A stretch of 64,000 nucleotides of DNA from Porticoccus sp041581635 (GCA_041581635.1 JBFICW010000008.1:1-64000); one strand, 5' to 3'. Counted from the first letter of the stretch, positions 46,742-56,723 are shown. Numbers and translations: made by a program. The notes: generated by a model from the letters alone, not told the origin.

Positions 46742-49018
46742 TTAACGCCGAGTCTTTGTGGGGCTTTTCTTTGATGACTTCCTTTTAATTCCAGAGCTCT
46801 TAGCTCCCGAATTTTTAGCTGCACGATACTTCGGCGCCTGCCCACTGGGCGGCAAACCCGTATGTTTTGTCAGCGCACGCCTGCCACCTCTCGCTTGTTG
46901 CTGCTGCCTATCTTGCTGACGTCCTTTCAGTTCAGCCTCTTCTGAAGGCACTAGCTGGTGTTTGCCGCTACCAATCAGTTTAGCCAAACCCGCTTTCTTT
47001 AGGGCCTCACGAACCAGTGCCCAGTTATCCGGGTCATGGTAGCGAAGTAAGGCTTTATGCAATGTGCGTTGGGCTTTGGTTTTCGCACTGAAGATTTTGT
47101 CGCTTTTATATTTCACTTTCTTAAGCGGGTTTCGCTCGGCGTGGTACATGGCCGTTGCGGAACACATGGGTGACGGATAGAAGTTCTGTACCTGATCCAC
47201 CCGAAACTCATTCTGCTTTAACCACACGGCCAGGTTGATCATATCTTCATCGGTGGTGCCGGGGTGTGCCGAAATAAAATAGGGAATCAAATACTGTTCT
47301 TTACCCGCTTCTTTTGAATATTTGTCGAACATTTTTTTGAAGCGGTCATAGGTACCCATACCCGGCTTCATCATCATCGACAATGGACGATCTTCAGTAT
47401 GTTCCGGTGCAATTTTTAGATAGCCCCCCACATGGTGGGTGACGAGTTCTTTTACGTATTCCGGGTCTTCCACCGCCAGGTCGTAACGCAAACCTGAGGC
47501 AATGGCCACACGCTTCACACCGGGTACAGCTCTGGCGCGTCGATAGAGTTGTGTTGTGGGGCTGTGATCCGTTATCAGGTTTTTACAAATACCCGGGAAC
47601 ACACAGGAGGGACGGCGGCAGCTTTCTTCGATTTCCTTACTCTTACAAGTCAGGTGGTACATGTTTGCCGTGGGACCACCCAGGTCGGAAATCGTGCCGG
47701 TAAAACCAGGCACCATATCCCGAATTTTTTCGACTTCACTGATAATGGAATCTTCCGAACGGCTTTGAATAATCCGCCCTTCGTGCTCGGTGATAGAACA
47801 AAAGGTACAACCGCCAAAACAGCCACGCATAATATTGATGGAGAAGCGGATCATTTCGTAGGCGGGGATTTTTGCATCGCCGTAAGCAGGATGTGGCACG
47901 CGTTGGTAGGCGTGATCAAACACCCAATCCATTTCATCCGTTTCCAGAGGAATCGGTGGAGGATTCACCCACAGTTCGTGTATGCCGTGACGTTGCACTA
48001 ATACCCGCGCATTACCGGGGTTAGTCTCTTTGTGAAACACCCGCGATGCATGGGCATAAAGCACCGGGTCATTTCTAAGTTTTTCGTAGGACGGTAGCCG
48101 AATATAGGTCTGCTCATCTCGAGCGGCTTCAGCATCGTCAACCTTCGCCTCGGAACTGGGCAAAATAGTCACCACTTGAACATCAGCAGATGATGCGGGT
48201 GTATTTGAAGCGCAGCTTGCTGGATCTGTTTGATCAGTTCGCTGATAAGGGCTTAGCAGTGCGTCTATCTTCCCCGGCGCATCGATGCGGGTGGAATCGA
48301 TTTCTCGCCAACCATCCGGGACAGTTTTACGAATAAACGCCGTTCCCCGAATATCAGTAATATCCGAGACCTTCTCCCCGCCAGCAAGACGATGGGCAAG
48401 ATCAATAATTGCTCGCTCGGCATTACCGTAGAGCAGGATATCTGCGGTGGAATCTACCAAGACAGAACGTCGAACAGAATCAGACCAGTAATCGTAATGA
48501 GCCAGGCGGCGCAGGCTCGCTTCTATGCTACCAATCACCAGCGGTACATGTTTGTAAGCTTCTTTACAGCGCTGGGAATAGACCGTGACAGCACGATCTG
48601 GGCGTTTACCCCCTTCATTGTGGGGTGTATAGGCGTCGTCATGCCGCACACGACGATCTGCAGTATAGCGGTTGATCATCGAATCCATATTGCCCGCGGT
48701 GACGCCAAAAAACAGATTGGGCTCACCGAGTGCCATAAATGGGTCTTTGGAGGTCCAGTCTGGCTGGGCAATGATGCCAACTCTGAAACCCTGAGCTTCA
48801 AGACTACGACCAATCACAGCCATACCAAAGCTGGGATGATCCACATACGCATCACCCGTGACGAGAATAATATCGCAGCTATCCCAGCCCAACTCGTCCA
48901 TTTCGGCCCGAGACATGGGCAAAAACGGTGCCGTACCATAGCACTCAGCCCAATATTTACGATGGGAGAATAGCGGTGCAGCCGTTTGGGCTGAATATCC
49001 TTTGGTGGTGTAGGTCAT
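46742..49018 (-). CDS. YgiQ family radical SAM protein
   Basis: A large radical SAM protein (about 758 residues). The N-terminal YgiQ domain begins FSHRKYWAECYGTAPFLPMSRA. The cluster-binding CXXXCXXC is in GCFGGCTFCSITEHEG, and the core continues ISDLGGPTANMY and LKIAPEHTEDR. The C-terminus is very basic and Gln/Lys/Ser-rich, which suggests nucleic-acid binding. The reaction catalysed is unknown. ATG at 49018 is chosen by comparison with where relatives begin; a GTG at 49045 is also possible, and neither has a clear ribosome-binding site. Confidence 0.93.
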   Translation of the reverse strand: MTYTTKGYSAQTAAPLFSHRKYWAECYGTAPFLPMSRAEMDELGWDSCDIILVTGDAYVDHPSFGMAVIGRSLEAQGFRVGIIAQPDWTSKDPFMALGEPNLFFGVTAGNMDSMINRYTADRRVRHDDAYTPHNEGGKRPDRAVTVYSQRCKEAYKHVPLVIGSIEASLRRLAHYDYWSDSVRRSVLVDSTADILLYGNAERAIIDLAHRLAGGEKVSDITDIRGTAFIRKTVPDGWREIDSTRIDAPGKIDALLSPYQRTDQTDPASCASNTPASSADVQVVTILPSSEAKVDDAEAARDEQTYIRLPSYEKLRNDPVLYAHASRVFHKETNPGNARVLVQRHGIHELWVNPPPIPLETDEMDWVFDHAYQRVPHPAYGDAKIPAYEMIRFSINIMRGCFGGCTFCSITEHEGRIIQSRSEDSIISEVEKIRDMVPGFTGTISDLGGPTANMYHLTCKSKEIEESCRRPSCVFPGICKNLITDHSPTTQLYRRARAVPGVKRVAIASGLRYDLAVEDPEYVKELVTHHVGGYLKIAPEHTEDRPLSMMMKPGMGTYDRFKKMFDKYSKEAGKEQYLIPYFISAHPGTTDEDMINLAVWLKQNEFRVDQVQNFYPSPMCSATAMYHAERNPLKKVKYKSDKIFSAKTKAQRTLHKALLRYHDPDNWALVREALKKAGLAKLIGSGKHQLVPSEEAELKGRQQDRQQQQARGGRRALTKHTGLPPSGQAPKYRAAKNSGAKSSGIKRKSSKKSPTKTRR

Positions 49019-49248
49019 AACGGCCGGCAAATCGAGAAAGGTCACGCATTATACAGAAAGGTTACAGGGGTATGAAAACATGTGTTTAATCCTTCCCGCT
49101 CAGATCATTCACGTATAAAGTGGCCAAAAACTGGTTGGAACTCCAGATAAAATGACAACAGCGCACTTTTTGATCTAAAACGAGTACCTGTTATCCATAA
49201 TGACAGTGTCGTATATGTCGAGACAGCCTAATAGTAGAGTGATAAAAA

Positions 49249-50643
49249 TTGACTAAACCCACTTCAAAAAAAGTCATCGGTAGTGAAGAATGGTGTTCAT
49301 TCCCAGAGTTGGGAGTTCCCGCCATCAAAGCCAGGGTCGATTCCGGGGCAAAAACCTCTTCGATTCACGCCTTTAACATCCAGCCTTTTCGCCGTGGCAA
49401 GCAGTCTTGGGTGAGCTTTGAAATCCATCCAATACAAAATAATCGCCGGACTGTTATCCGATGTGAGCGACCCATTGTTGATAAACGGGTCGTAAAGAGT
49501 TCCAGTGGACTGACAGAAACACGATATGTGGTATGTGCCGCAGTTAAACTTGGCAGTGATCTCTGGGACATAGAACTCACTCTGGCAAATCGAGATTCCA
49601 TGGGTTTCAGAATGCTGCTGGGTAGAGAGGCCATGCAGAACCGTTTGATTGTCGACCCTTCCGAGAAATGCATCTTTGGGCAAGTTAATAGCAAGGCAAT
49701 CTCCACCATGTATGGACGGGAAGAATCAGCCAAAGGTGGCCTTAAAATCGGTCTCCTGGCCACCGATGAAGAGTTATATAGTAACCAGAGGTTACTGGAG
49801 GCGGGGGAAGAGCGTGGCCATGAGATGATCTTTTTGAATGTCCAGCAGTGCTACATGAAGTTGGATGCACTAGAACCCGAAGCTCATTACCGGGGGGGCA
49901 AACTACTCAATGATGTCGAGGCCGTCATCACGCGCATTCGACCCAGTGTGACCTTTTATGGAACAGCGCTAACGCGGCAATTTGAGAGCATGGGTATTTA
50001 TACCACCAATGCTTCACAGGCTATCGCCCAATCCAGAGACAAACTTTTTTCACTACAGCTCATGCTTAAAAATGGCATTAATATTCCCACGACAGGTTTT
50101 GCCAACTCCCCCATGGATACCAATGATCTAATCGATATGGTTGGAGGTGCCCCGTTAATCGTTAAATTATTGGAGGGCACCCAAGGTAGAGGGGTCGTCT
50201 TGGCAGAGACAAAGAAAGCCGCCGATAGTGTGATAAATGCCTTTAAGTCCCTAAGGGCCAACCTGTTGGTGCAAAAATTCATCAAAGAAGCGAATGGCAA
50301 AGACCTGCGGTGCTTTGTGATTGATGGAAAAGTTGTTGCCTCAATTGAGCGAACCGCAGCACCGGGAGAATTTCGAGCAAACATACACCAAGGTGGCACA
50401 GCCTCGGTGGTAAAAATAACCCCGGAAGAGAGAACCCTTGCCGTCAAAGCCGCTAAAATTCTGGGCTTGCAAGTAGCCGGTGTCGACATTATCAGATCTC
50501 AATCTGGACCACTGCTGCTGGAAGTCAATTCATCACCAGGGCTGGAAGGTATCGAGTCAGCCACAGGAAAAGATATTGCAGGAATGATTATCGCGTCCAT
50601 CGAAAAGAAACTTAAATGGAAACGACAACTACCCAATACTTAA
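49249..50643 (+). CDS. RimB-RimK fusion: retropepsin-like domain plus ATP-grasp glutamate ligase
   Basis: A 464-residue two-part protein. Residues about 7-145 are a RimB-like (DUF785) retropepsin-fold domain with the aspartic-protease-type VDSGAKTSSIHA. Residues about 155-455 are RimK (IGLLATDEELYSNQRLLEAG, then ATP-grasp motifs KLLEGTQGRGVVL, VQKFIKEANGKDLRCFVIDG and LLLEVNSSPGLEG). RimK adds glutamates to ribosomal protein S6, and RimB-type proteins oppose or tune it. The fusion puts both in one chain. A TTG start is used because no ATG or GTG precedes the first domain. Confidence 0.92.
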   Translation: MTKPTSKKVIGSEEWCSFPELGVPAIKARVDSGAKTSSIHAFNIQPFRRGKQSWVSFEIHPIQNNRRTVIRCERPIVDKRVVKSSSGLTETRYVVCAAVKLGSDLWDIELTLANRDSMGFRMLLGREAMQNRLIVDPSEKCIFGQVNSKAISTMYGREESAKGGLKIGLLATDEELYSNQRLLEAGEERGHEMIFLNVQQCYMKLDALEPEAHYRGGKLLNDVEAVITRIRPSVTFYGTALTRQFESMGIYTTNASQAIAQSRDKLFSLQLMLKNGINIPTTGFANSPMDTNDLIDMVGGAPLIVKLLEGTQGRGVVLAETKKAADSVINAFKSLRANLLVQKFIKEANGKDLRCFVIDGKVVASIERTAAPGEFRANIHQGGTASVVKITPEERTLAVKAAKILGLQVAGVDIIRSQSGPLLLEVNSSPGLEGIESATGKDIAGMIIASIEKKLKWKRQLPNT

Positions 50644-50797
50644 TGAATAGAATATCCACTTAAAAACATTGTCATAAGCATATTAAGATGAAAATGTATT
50701 ATGCAATACCTTGCGTTAAAATGCTGCTTGGCCAAGCTTTAATGGTCGGCCCATAAAAATGTTTTATTAATATATTTCAAGGGATTATAAACTCAGC

Positions 50798-51331
50798 ATG
50801 AAAATAGTTGTTATTTTATCGTTACTCGCGGTTTACCTGTTGTCGGTCAGTTTTGTGACACAAACAATTTCAAAAATCGGCGCCATAAAGTCCGTAAAAA
50901 GTTACCGAATAAAATATATTAGTAAAACGATAAATCTAGTTTTGTCTGGATTTTTTGTCATTCTATTATTTTTATTTCTTGGTATTGAGTACTCACAACT
51001 ATCGTTATTTTTGTCTTCCGTTTTTGCCGTTCTCGGGGTCGCACTCTTTGCCCAATGGTCAATTCTTAGCAATATAACGGCCAGCCTCATTATTTTCTTC
51101 GCCTTTCCCTATCGCGTGGGTGATGCCGTGAAAATAATAGACAAAGATGACGATATTTCAGGGATCATCGAAGAGATATCCCTGTTTCACGTGATTATCA
51201 AAAAAAACGATGACTTAATCACCTATCCAAATACGTTGATCTTACAAAAAGCGGTCATTAAATTGGCACAATTACCACTCACTACCGATATAGCTTCAGA
51301 AAATACTGAAGCGACTGAAAATGATCACTAA
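50798..51331 (+). CDS. Short MscS-like channel protein
   Basis: A 177-residue relative of MscS. Three hydrophobic segments are followed by the pore-lining helix region (AVLGVALFAQWSILSNITASLII) and the beta domain (PYRVGDAVKIIDKDDDISGII; ITYPNTLILQKAV). The C-terminal alpha/beta cage of full MscS is missing, which is common in the short MscS group. It follows the RimB-RimK fusion by about 155 bases, and such neighbours suggest a shared response to osmotic or translational stress (inference). Confidence 0.87.
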   Translation: MKIVVILSLLAVYLLSVSFVTQTISKIGAIKSVKSYRIKYISKTINLVLSGFFVILLFLFLGIEYSQLSLFLSSVFAVLGVALFAQWSILSNITASLIIFFAFPYRVGDAVKIIDKDDDISGIIEEISLFHVIIKKNDDLITYPNTLILQKAVIKLAQLPLTTDIASENTEATENDH

Positions 51332-51366
51332 GACTACGAACATCAGCAAGATAACGTGCAACACCC

Positions 51367-52203
51367 ATGGGATTAGATAGCACCAATATGATTGCTCCCC
51401 TACTGCTTATTTTTATCGTTCTATTTGTCTTTTTAGCCTTCTATATACCCCCATGGCGAAATCGTCGAATTCGCAATAAACCTTTCCCCGAGAAATGGAC
51501 TGAGATATTAGCGGCCAACTTGCCAGTCTACTCTGCCCTTAAACCAGACGAGAAACACAGGTTACACCAGCTAATCAATCTGTTTATTACCAAAAAACAC
51601 TTTGTGGGTTGCGCAGGATTAGATATCACTGATGAAATAAAAGTGAGTGTCGCTGCAGAGGCCTGCTTGCTGCTACTTAATCATCCGAAAACAGCAGTGT
51701 ATCCAACGCTCTATTCTGTTTTGATCTACCCTACAGCCTTCAAAATTGAGCGCGAACAGCTACAAGCGGATGGCACGGTAGTGATGGCCGCCAATAACTT
51801 GTCCGGTGAATCTTGGAGTAATGGCAAGGTGATACTGTCTTGGGGTGACGTGGTCGCTGGTGCGTCAGATTTCACCGATGGTCACAATGTAGTGTTACAT
51901 GAGTTTGCCCACCAGTTGGACGCCGCTTCCGGCTCAACCAACGGAGCACCGCCACTTCGACGAAACAGTTACGGCTCATGGGCTGCGGTACTGTCGGAGG
52001 AGTTTGAAGCGCTGAAGGGTGCAAGCTTAAGCCATCATAAGACAGTGATGGATCAATACGGTGCAACCAATCCGGCAGAGTTTTTTGCCGTAGCTACGGA
52101 AACTTTTTTTGAAAAACCCCAGCAGTTATACCTAAAGCATCCGGCATTGTTTGAGGAGCTACAAGAATATTACCAAACCGACCCAAGACAATGGGTTCGG
52201 TAA
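51367..52203 (+). CDS. mtfA: M90-family zinc peptidase MtfA
   Basis: A 278-residue zinc aminopeptidase related to E. coli MtfA, which also binds the glucose repressor Mlc. The zinc motif is HEFAH (178-182) within VVLHEFAHQLDAASG, and the third ligand lies in NPAEFFAVATETFFEKP. Unlike the cytosolic E. coli protein it has an N-terminal membrane anchor (residues about 9-27). It starts 35 bases after the MscS-like gene, probably in the same transcript. Confidence 0.92.
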   Translation: MGLDSTNMIAPLLLIFIVLFVFLAFYIPPWRNRRIRNKPFPEKWTEILAANLPVYSALKPDEKHRLHQLINLFITKKHFVGCAGLDITDEIKVSVAAEACLLLLNHPKTAVYPTLYSVLIYPTAFKIEREQLQADGTVVMAANNLSGESWSNGKVILSWGDVVAGASDFTDGHNVVLHEFAHQLDAASGSTNGAPPLRRNSYGSWAAVLSEEFEALKGASLSHHKTVMDQYGATNPAEFFAVATETFFEKPQQLYLKHPALFEELQEYYQTDPRQWVR

Positions 52204-52294
52204 CACCGTCAATTTTTCATAGTAAAGATTGTTAAATTTCAAAAACCGCAGCAACGCTATTGGGCTTGTTAAATGTTAACGGGTTGGCTGGGAT

Positions 52295-53971
52295 TCACCC
52301 CAACAGATCCAAAGCCACAGCTTCGGCAACTTTAATCCCGTCTATGCCGGCAGACAATATACCGCCAGCATAACCTGCGCCCTCGCCTGCGGGGAACAAG
52401 CCTCGAGTGTTGATGTTTTGGAAGTCTTTTCCACGTTTGATGCAGATCGGTGCTGACGTTCTGGTTTCGACGCCCGTTAACACCGCATCAGACATTGAAA
52501 ACCCTTTTATCTTCTTATTAAACTCGGGAATGGCCTCACGAATAGCCTCGACCGCAAACTCGGGTAAAGCCCGACTTAAGTCACCCAGGCTAACACCGGG
52601 CGAGTAGGATGGCGTGACACTCCCTAACGCCGCCGATGGCTTTCCCTCTAGAAAATCACCCACCAATTGTGCGGGAGCATGGTAGTTTTCGCCACCCAGC
52701 TGAAAGGCCAGAGCTTCGAGTTGACGCTGCAAATCAATGCCGGCCAAGGGGTGTTCGGGGTAATCTTTTTCTGGTTCTATCCCCACCACAATGGCGGAGT
52801 TGGCATTGCGCTCGTTGCGTGAATATTGCGACATACCGTTGGTCACCACACCGCCCTCTTCCGAGGTGGCCGCAACAACAGTGCCTCCAGGGCACATGCA
52901 AAAGCTGTAAACACTTCGGCCGCTCTTACAGTGATGCACCAACTTATAGTCTGCTGCACCCAAAATAGGATGGCCCGCTTGATCACCGAACCGGGCTTTG
53001 TCGATAATAGATTGTGGATGTTCGATACGAAACCCGATGGAGAACGGCTTGGGTTCAATATAGACCCCCTGCTCCAGCAACATTTGGAAACTATCCCGAG
53101 CACTATGGCCTATGGCCAAAATAATATGCCGGGTTTCCAGTGTTTCACCGGTACTGAGTGTGACCCCGGTGATCTGGCCTAAGCTTTGTTCTTGTTCCTG
53201 AGCTTGTTCCCGGCCTTGGTCTTCACTGCCACCCAACGCTTCCCGATGAATAACTTCCACTTTACTACCAAAGCGAATCTCGCCACCAAGGGCAATGATT
53301 GTCTTGCGAATATTTTCAACCATCGTCACCAATTTAAAGGTGCCGATATGTGGTTTGCTGACGTACATGATTTCTTCTGGGGCACCCGCTTTGACAAATT
53401 CAGTAAGCACTTTACGACCCAGATGACGCTTGTCTTTAACCTGGCTATACAGTTTTCCATCAGAGAAAGTGCCCGCGCCTCCCTCACCGTATTGCACATT
53501 TGATTCGGTATTAAGCTTTCCCTCTCGCCACAGCCCCCAAGTGTCCTTTGTGCGCTGTCGAACCTCCTGGCCTCGCTCTAGCACAATGGGTTTGAAGCCC
53601 ATTTGCGCCAGCACCAATGCGGCCAAAATACCACAGGGGCCAAAGCCAATAACGATGGGACGCTGCTGCTTTCCAACTGGAAACTCATCCCTGACATCTG
53701 CAACAAAATGATAGGCCGTATCGGGGCTTGGCCTCACAAAAGACTGGTCGGCAAACTGCTCTAGCACCCGCTGTTCTGCGCTATCGGTTAAGATCACATC
53801 GAGCTGATAGATTAGCTGGATATTGGCTGTCTTGCGGGCATCATAGCTCCGTTTGAACAGATTAAAGCTCAACAGTTCCTCGTCACGGACATTCAACCGG
53901 CTAAGAATAGCAGTGTGCAGTTCGTCATCGGTATGATTGAGCGGTAGTTGTAGGTCACTGAGTCGTAGCAT
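52295..53971 (-). CDS. COG2509-type FAD-dependent dehydrogenase
   Basis: A 558-residue flavoprotein. The N-terminal domain of about 95 residues (LRLSDLQLPLNHTDDELHTAI) is followed by an FAD/NAD(P)-binding fold (PIVIGFGPCGILAALVLAQMG; EGGAGTFSDGKLYS) and a C-terminal FAD clasp (GLFPAGEGAGYAGGILSAGID). This is the uncharacterised COG2509 group, in which the substrate is unknown. A Gln/Glu-rich insert (EDQGREQAQEQEQ, near residue 245-260) is encoded by short tandem repeats in DNA and is probably a surface loop. Confidence 0.9.
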   Translation of the reverse strand: MLRLSDLQLPLNHTDDELHTAILSRLNVRDEELLSFNLFKRSYDARKTANIQLIYQLDVILTDSAEQRVLEQFADQSFVRPSPDTAYHFVADVRDEFPVGKQQRPIVIGFGPCGILAALVLAQMGFKPIVLERGQEVRQRTKDTWGLWREGKLNTESNVQYGEGGAGTFSDGKLYSQVKDKRHLGRKVLTEFVKAGAPEEIMYVSKPHIGTFKLVTMVENIRKTIIALGGEIRFGSKVEVIHREALGGSEDQGREQAQEQEQSLGQITGVTLSTGETLETRHIILAIGHSARDSFQMLLEQGVYIEPKPFSIGFRIEHPQSIIDKARFGDQAGHPILGAADYKLVHHCKSGRSVYSFCMCPGGTVVAATSEEGGVVTNGMSQYSRNERNANSAIVVGIEPEKDYPEHPLAGIDLQRQLEALAFQLGGENYHAPAQLVGDFLEGKPSAALGSVTPSYSPGVSLGDLSRALPEFAVEAIREAIPEFNKKIKGFSMSDAVLTGVETRTSAPICIKRGKDFQNINTRGLFPAGEGAGYAGGILSAGIDGIKVAEAVALDLLG

Positions 53972-54194
53972 AATGGTTTAACGCCGCTGCCGGTTATAGT
54001 AAGAAAGGTTGGAGCTAACTTGCAGGCAGGGCTTTTAGGCTTGCGCAACAGCCCTGATTTTAACATAAGGTCAGTACAAATTAAGCTATTCGATAGTGAC
54101 GTAATCAGATGCTTTCCAGCAGATAACACAGCTATTTTTTCTTATCACCTATTGCCCCCATACTTAACATGTCTGACGCAAGTGGAAATAAATA

Positions 54195-54554
54195 ATGAAC
54201 GAGCATGAAAAGATAAATTACGTCGAATTCCCAGCCAGCAATATTCAGGCAACCCAGGCTTTTTTTGAAACTGCGTTTCATTGGTCATTCCAGAAATATG
54301 GCCCGGACTACATTGCATTCTCAAATCAAGGCATTGACGGAGGATTCTTTAAGTCTGAATTGAAGTCGTCCAGCGAACATGGGGCCGCACTTATTGTTCT
54401 CTATAGCCATGACCTCAAAGCAACCCAAGCCAACATTGAGCGCGCAGGCGGGATCATCGTAAAACCAATATTTTCGTTTCCTGGCGGCTGTCGCTTTCAT
54501 TTTACCGAGCCCAGTGGCAATGAACTGGCAGTATGGTCTGACATTACCGTTTAA
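54195..54554 (+). CDS. VOC-superfamily (glyoxalase-like) protein
   Basis: A 119-residue single VOC module (INYVEFPASNIQATQAFFETAF at the start; GGCRFHFTEPSGNELAVWS at the end), typical of glyoxalase/bleomycin-resistance proteins. Possible metal ligands are Glu near the N-terminus (YVEFP) and Glu near the end (GNELAV). The substrate cannot be told. It is a solitary gene divergent from the COG2509 flavoprotein gene. Confidence 0.88.
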   Translation: MNEHEKINYVEFPASNIQATQAFFETAFHWSFQKYGPDYIAFSNQGIDGGFFKSELKSSSEHGAALIVLYSHDLKATQANIERAGGIIVKPIFSFPGGCRFHFTEPSGNELAVWSDITV

Positions 54555-54650
54555 CCGGTACAGACAAGCCATAGCACCCACTAGGCAAACACCCTGTGAA
54601 CTGGTGCAGCTGATATTTATCAACAGCTGAGATATTATAGACCGACGTAT

Positions 54651-54726
<76 letters not shown>

Positions 54727-54837
54727 TTTTCACGCATTATTCCTATTGGTCGCACCAACCCACTTAGGTATACTTCTCGCGCTTTCTTTGGCCACCTCTC
54801 AGTGGTCATTTTTTCTTTGTTTTAGACAGGTATTGTT

Positions 54838-55218
54838 ATGCAGGTGGTTCGCTGGGTTTTAGGTTCATTGATTTTATTCTTTAACTGGGTTTTCACTCCC
54901 AAAAGCATTAAAAGAGATTCCGCTCTGCAGGTAAAAATAGATCGGCAAACTGCTAAGTTGTCCTTGTATCAATACCCAGCCTGCCCCTTCTGTGTGAAGG
55001 TTCGTCGAGCGATGAAACGAAACAGCTTAAATATTCAAACAGTGGATGCAAAACGCTGTGAAGCCAGTAAAAAAGAACTGGTAGAGGGTGGCGGAAAGCT
55101 AAAGGTTCCCTGCCTAAGAATTGAAGAGAATTCTGGCAATGTTCGCTGGATGTATGAGTCCTCAGAGATTATCCAATATCTGGAAGGTCAGGTTTCTGCC
55201 TGCCAGGAAGCCGCTTAA
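54838..55218 (+). CDS. Membrane-anchored glutaredoxin-like protein
   Basis: A 126-residue protein with an N-terminal membrane segment (VVRWVLGSLILFFNWVFT) and a glutaredoxin domain. The active site is CPFC in YPACPFCVKVRRAM, and the VPCLR cis-Pro loop and SSEIIQYLEG helix follow. The anchor suggests that it reduces disulphides or glutathionylated proteins at the inner-membrane surface. The topology, and so the side, is inferred from positive charges after the segment, which favour the cytoplasmic face for the domain. Confidence 0.88.
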   Translation: MQVVRWVLGSLILFFNWVFTPKSIKRDSALQVKIDRQTAKLSLYQYPACPFCVKVRRAMKRNSLNIQTVDAKRCEASKKELVEGGGKLKVPCLRIEENSGNVRWMYESSEIIQYLEGQVSACQEAA

Positions 55219-55240
55219 GACAAAACAACGAACACACTGG

Positions 55241-55283
55241 AAAGGTCGGACAAGGCTTTTAATCAAGGTCTTGTCTGACCTTT
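55241..55283 (+). terminator. Long hairpin after the glutaredoxin gene
   Basis: AAAGGTCGGACAAG (55241-55254) pairs with CTTGTCTGACCTTT (55270-55283) over 14 bases with one G-U pair and a 15-base loop, 22 bases after the stop. A T-run follows only about 12 bases later, so it is a likely but not textbook terminator. Confidence 0.6.
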
Positions 55284-55339
55284 GTCCATATGGGTTTTTA
55301 TAGCGCTTTATTCTAATTTATTAATCTTCGTCTTCGCTT

Positions 55340-55368
55340 TTTTCCTAGGTTCTGTTTTCCTAGGTTCT
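55340..55368. repeat. Two-copy 15-base tandem repeat
   Basis: TTTTCCTAGGTTCT occurs at 55340-55353 and again at 55355-55368, separated by one G. It lies in the spacer between the glutaredoxin gene and the convergent membrane-protein gene. Probably a simple local duplication. Confidence 0.6.
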
Positions 55369-55384
55369 ACCCTTTTAAACCGCC

Positions 55385-55759
55385 TTACTTTGTGACCAAT
55401 TTCCCACCCCTATAAACGCTACGGCAGTGTTTACACTCATACTTAACTGGCTGACACTGCAGTGTATGCTGCTCTTCCAATGTAGCCTGGTGACAAAGGG
55501 GGCATGGCAATTTAACTTTTTCACAGACAAGAGCTGTCAATTTTCTAGCCACAAAAAATGTCACGAATACGGCAATACTTATTGAAAATATTTTTCCAAT
55601 CGTTGAATAAAAATTGGGCCCAGAATCTAACCTCCAGCCAACCATCAACACGAGAGACAATCCAACGGCTATACCCGCGACACCAGACACTAAAAAGGCC
55701 AGAAAGATGTACCACATCCTTTTGGCTTCAGCTAATTTCAGATTGTTAAAATGATTCAT
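55385..55759 (-). CDS. Membrane protein with C-terminal zinc ribbon
   Basis: A 124-residue protein with two membrane segments (MWYIFLAFLVSGVAGIAVGL and IGKIFSISIAVFVTFFVARK) and a C-terminal zinc-ribbon-like module (CPLC and CKHC, about 25 residues apart). No family was recognised. The ribbon probably lies in the cytoplasm. It is transcribed away from the Sel1-repeat gene's terminus and is likely a small independent gene. Confidence 0.68.
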   Translation of the reverse strand: MNHFNNLKLAEAKRMWYIFLAFLVSGVAGIAVGLSLVLMVGWRLDSGPNFYSTIGKIFSISIAVFVTFFVARKLTALVCEKVKLPCPLCHQATLEEQHTLQCQPVKYECKHCRSVYRGGKLVTK

Positions 55760-55805
55760 CCACGGATATATTATTCACAACACATATGACCGGACATCAA
55801 ACAAC

Positions 55806-56315
55806 TCACCTTTTCATTTGTTGCTTCAAAAACTCAACAGCAAGGGGGAATCCGGCATCGGCGGACTTAGTAATCCAGGTATCGGCCTTTAAGTCATCCC
55901 GCGCAACGCCCATCCCGTTATAGTACAAACTTCCCAACCCATACATTGCCGGCGCATGTCCTTTATTTGCTGCCTGCTCATACCATTTTGCCGCGACGGA
56001 ATAGTCTTGTGTTACACCTGAACCGGATTGATAGGCTCCCGCAGTATAAAACATGGCGTTAACGTGGCCCTGCTTGGCTGCTTTTTCATAGTATTCCAGA
56101 GACTTTTCCAGGTCTATATCCGTTCCCCAGCCTTCTTTGTACAAAATAGCCAGACCATATTGCGCGTCGGCATCGCCCTTTTCAGCAAGGGGCAAGATAA
56201 TCGAAAACCCTTCTTTTAGGTTTCCAGCTCGAATTTCGGTGTAACCTTCTTCAAGGGTGCTGGCGAATGAAAAGGCGGAAAAAACAAGCCCGAAGAAGAT
56301 ACTTAAATATTTCAT
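55806..56315 (-). CDS. Exported Sel1-repeat protein
   Basis: A 169-residue periplasmic protein. A signal peptide (KYLSIFFGLVFSAFSFA) is followed by about four Sel1-type repeats of some 36 residues (GDADAQYGLAILYKEGWG, GHVNAMFYTAGAYQSGSG, GHAPAMYGLGSLYYNGMG). Sel1 repeats mediate protein-protein contacts; the partner is unknown. ATG start; it stands alone with a 400-base upstream region. Confidence 0.88.
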   Translation of the reverse strand: MKYLSIFFGLVFSAFSFASTLEEGYTEIRAGNLKEGFSIILPLAEKGDADAQYGLAILYKEGWGTDIDLEKSLEYYEKAAKQGHVNAMFYTAGAYQSGSGVTQDYSVAAKWYEQAANKGHAPAMYGLGSLYYNGMGVARDDLKADTWITKSADAGFPLAVEFLKQQMKR

Positions 56316-56723
56316 AGATATTACCTGTAGCTCATCATATTAGGACATTAAGCATTTATTTTGTGTAGCGTATGACCACCACAACACTGAAGACAACCAA
56401 CTGATTTACAAACATTTTTCTGACATCAAATTACGCCAGCGAGAGTAAAACCCGGTTACCATCCATCAGCCCAGCTGTCAGTAGATCAGTTCGCCAGTAT
56501 ATTCATATTGCGAACTACTGAAAAGTCAGCACAACAAGGGCTGCGATAACAAAAACCCATCATCAAGGTCAAAAACTGCGATACCCCACAACCCATTGTT
56601 GATCTATGACCAACAAAAGGTAACTTTTGTTCGTAAAACATCGTGTATCTCCGGTTTTCCAGTTAAGTTAAGCTCTCTTTTTATATGTCTATAACCTTTA
56701 ATTAAGCAGAAAAGATTCGCCCC
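56316..56723. other. Divergent intergenic region with a palindrome
   Basis: About 400 bases between two divergent genes (Sel1 protein and the PqqD-like protein). It must carry both promoters. The clearest element is AACAAAAG-GTAA-CTTTTGTT (56612-56631). No gene was seen. Confidence 0.45.
56612..56631. promoter_or_regulatory. Perfect 8-bp inverted repeat upstream of the PqqD-like gene
   Basis: AACAAAAG and CTTTTGTT flank GTAA, 92 bases before the start codon at 56724. It is followed by a likely promoter stretch (TTAAGTTAAG and TATAACC, 56664-56695). It could be a repressor operator; no T-run or gene end nearby suggests termination. Confidence 0.4.
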
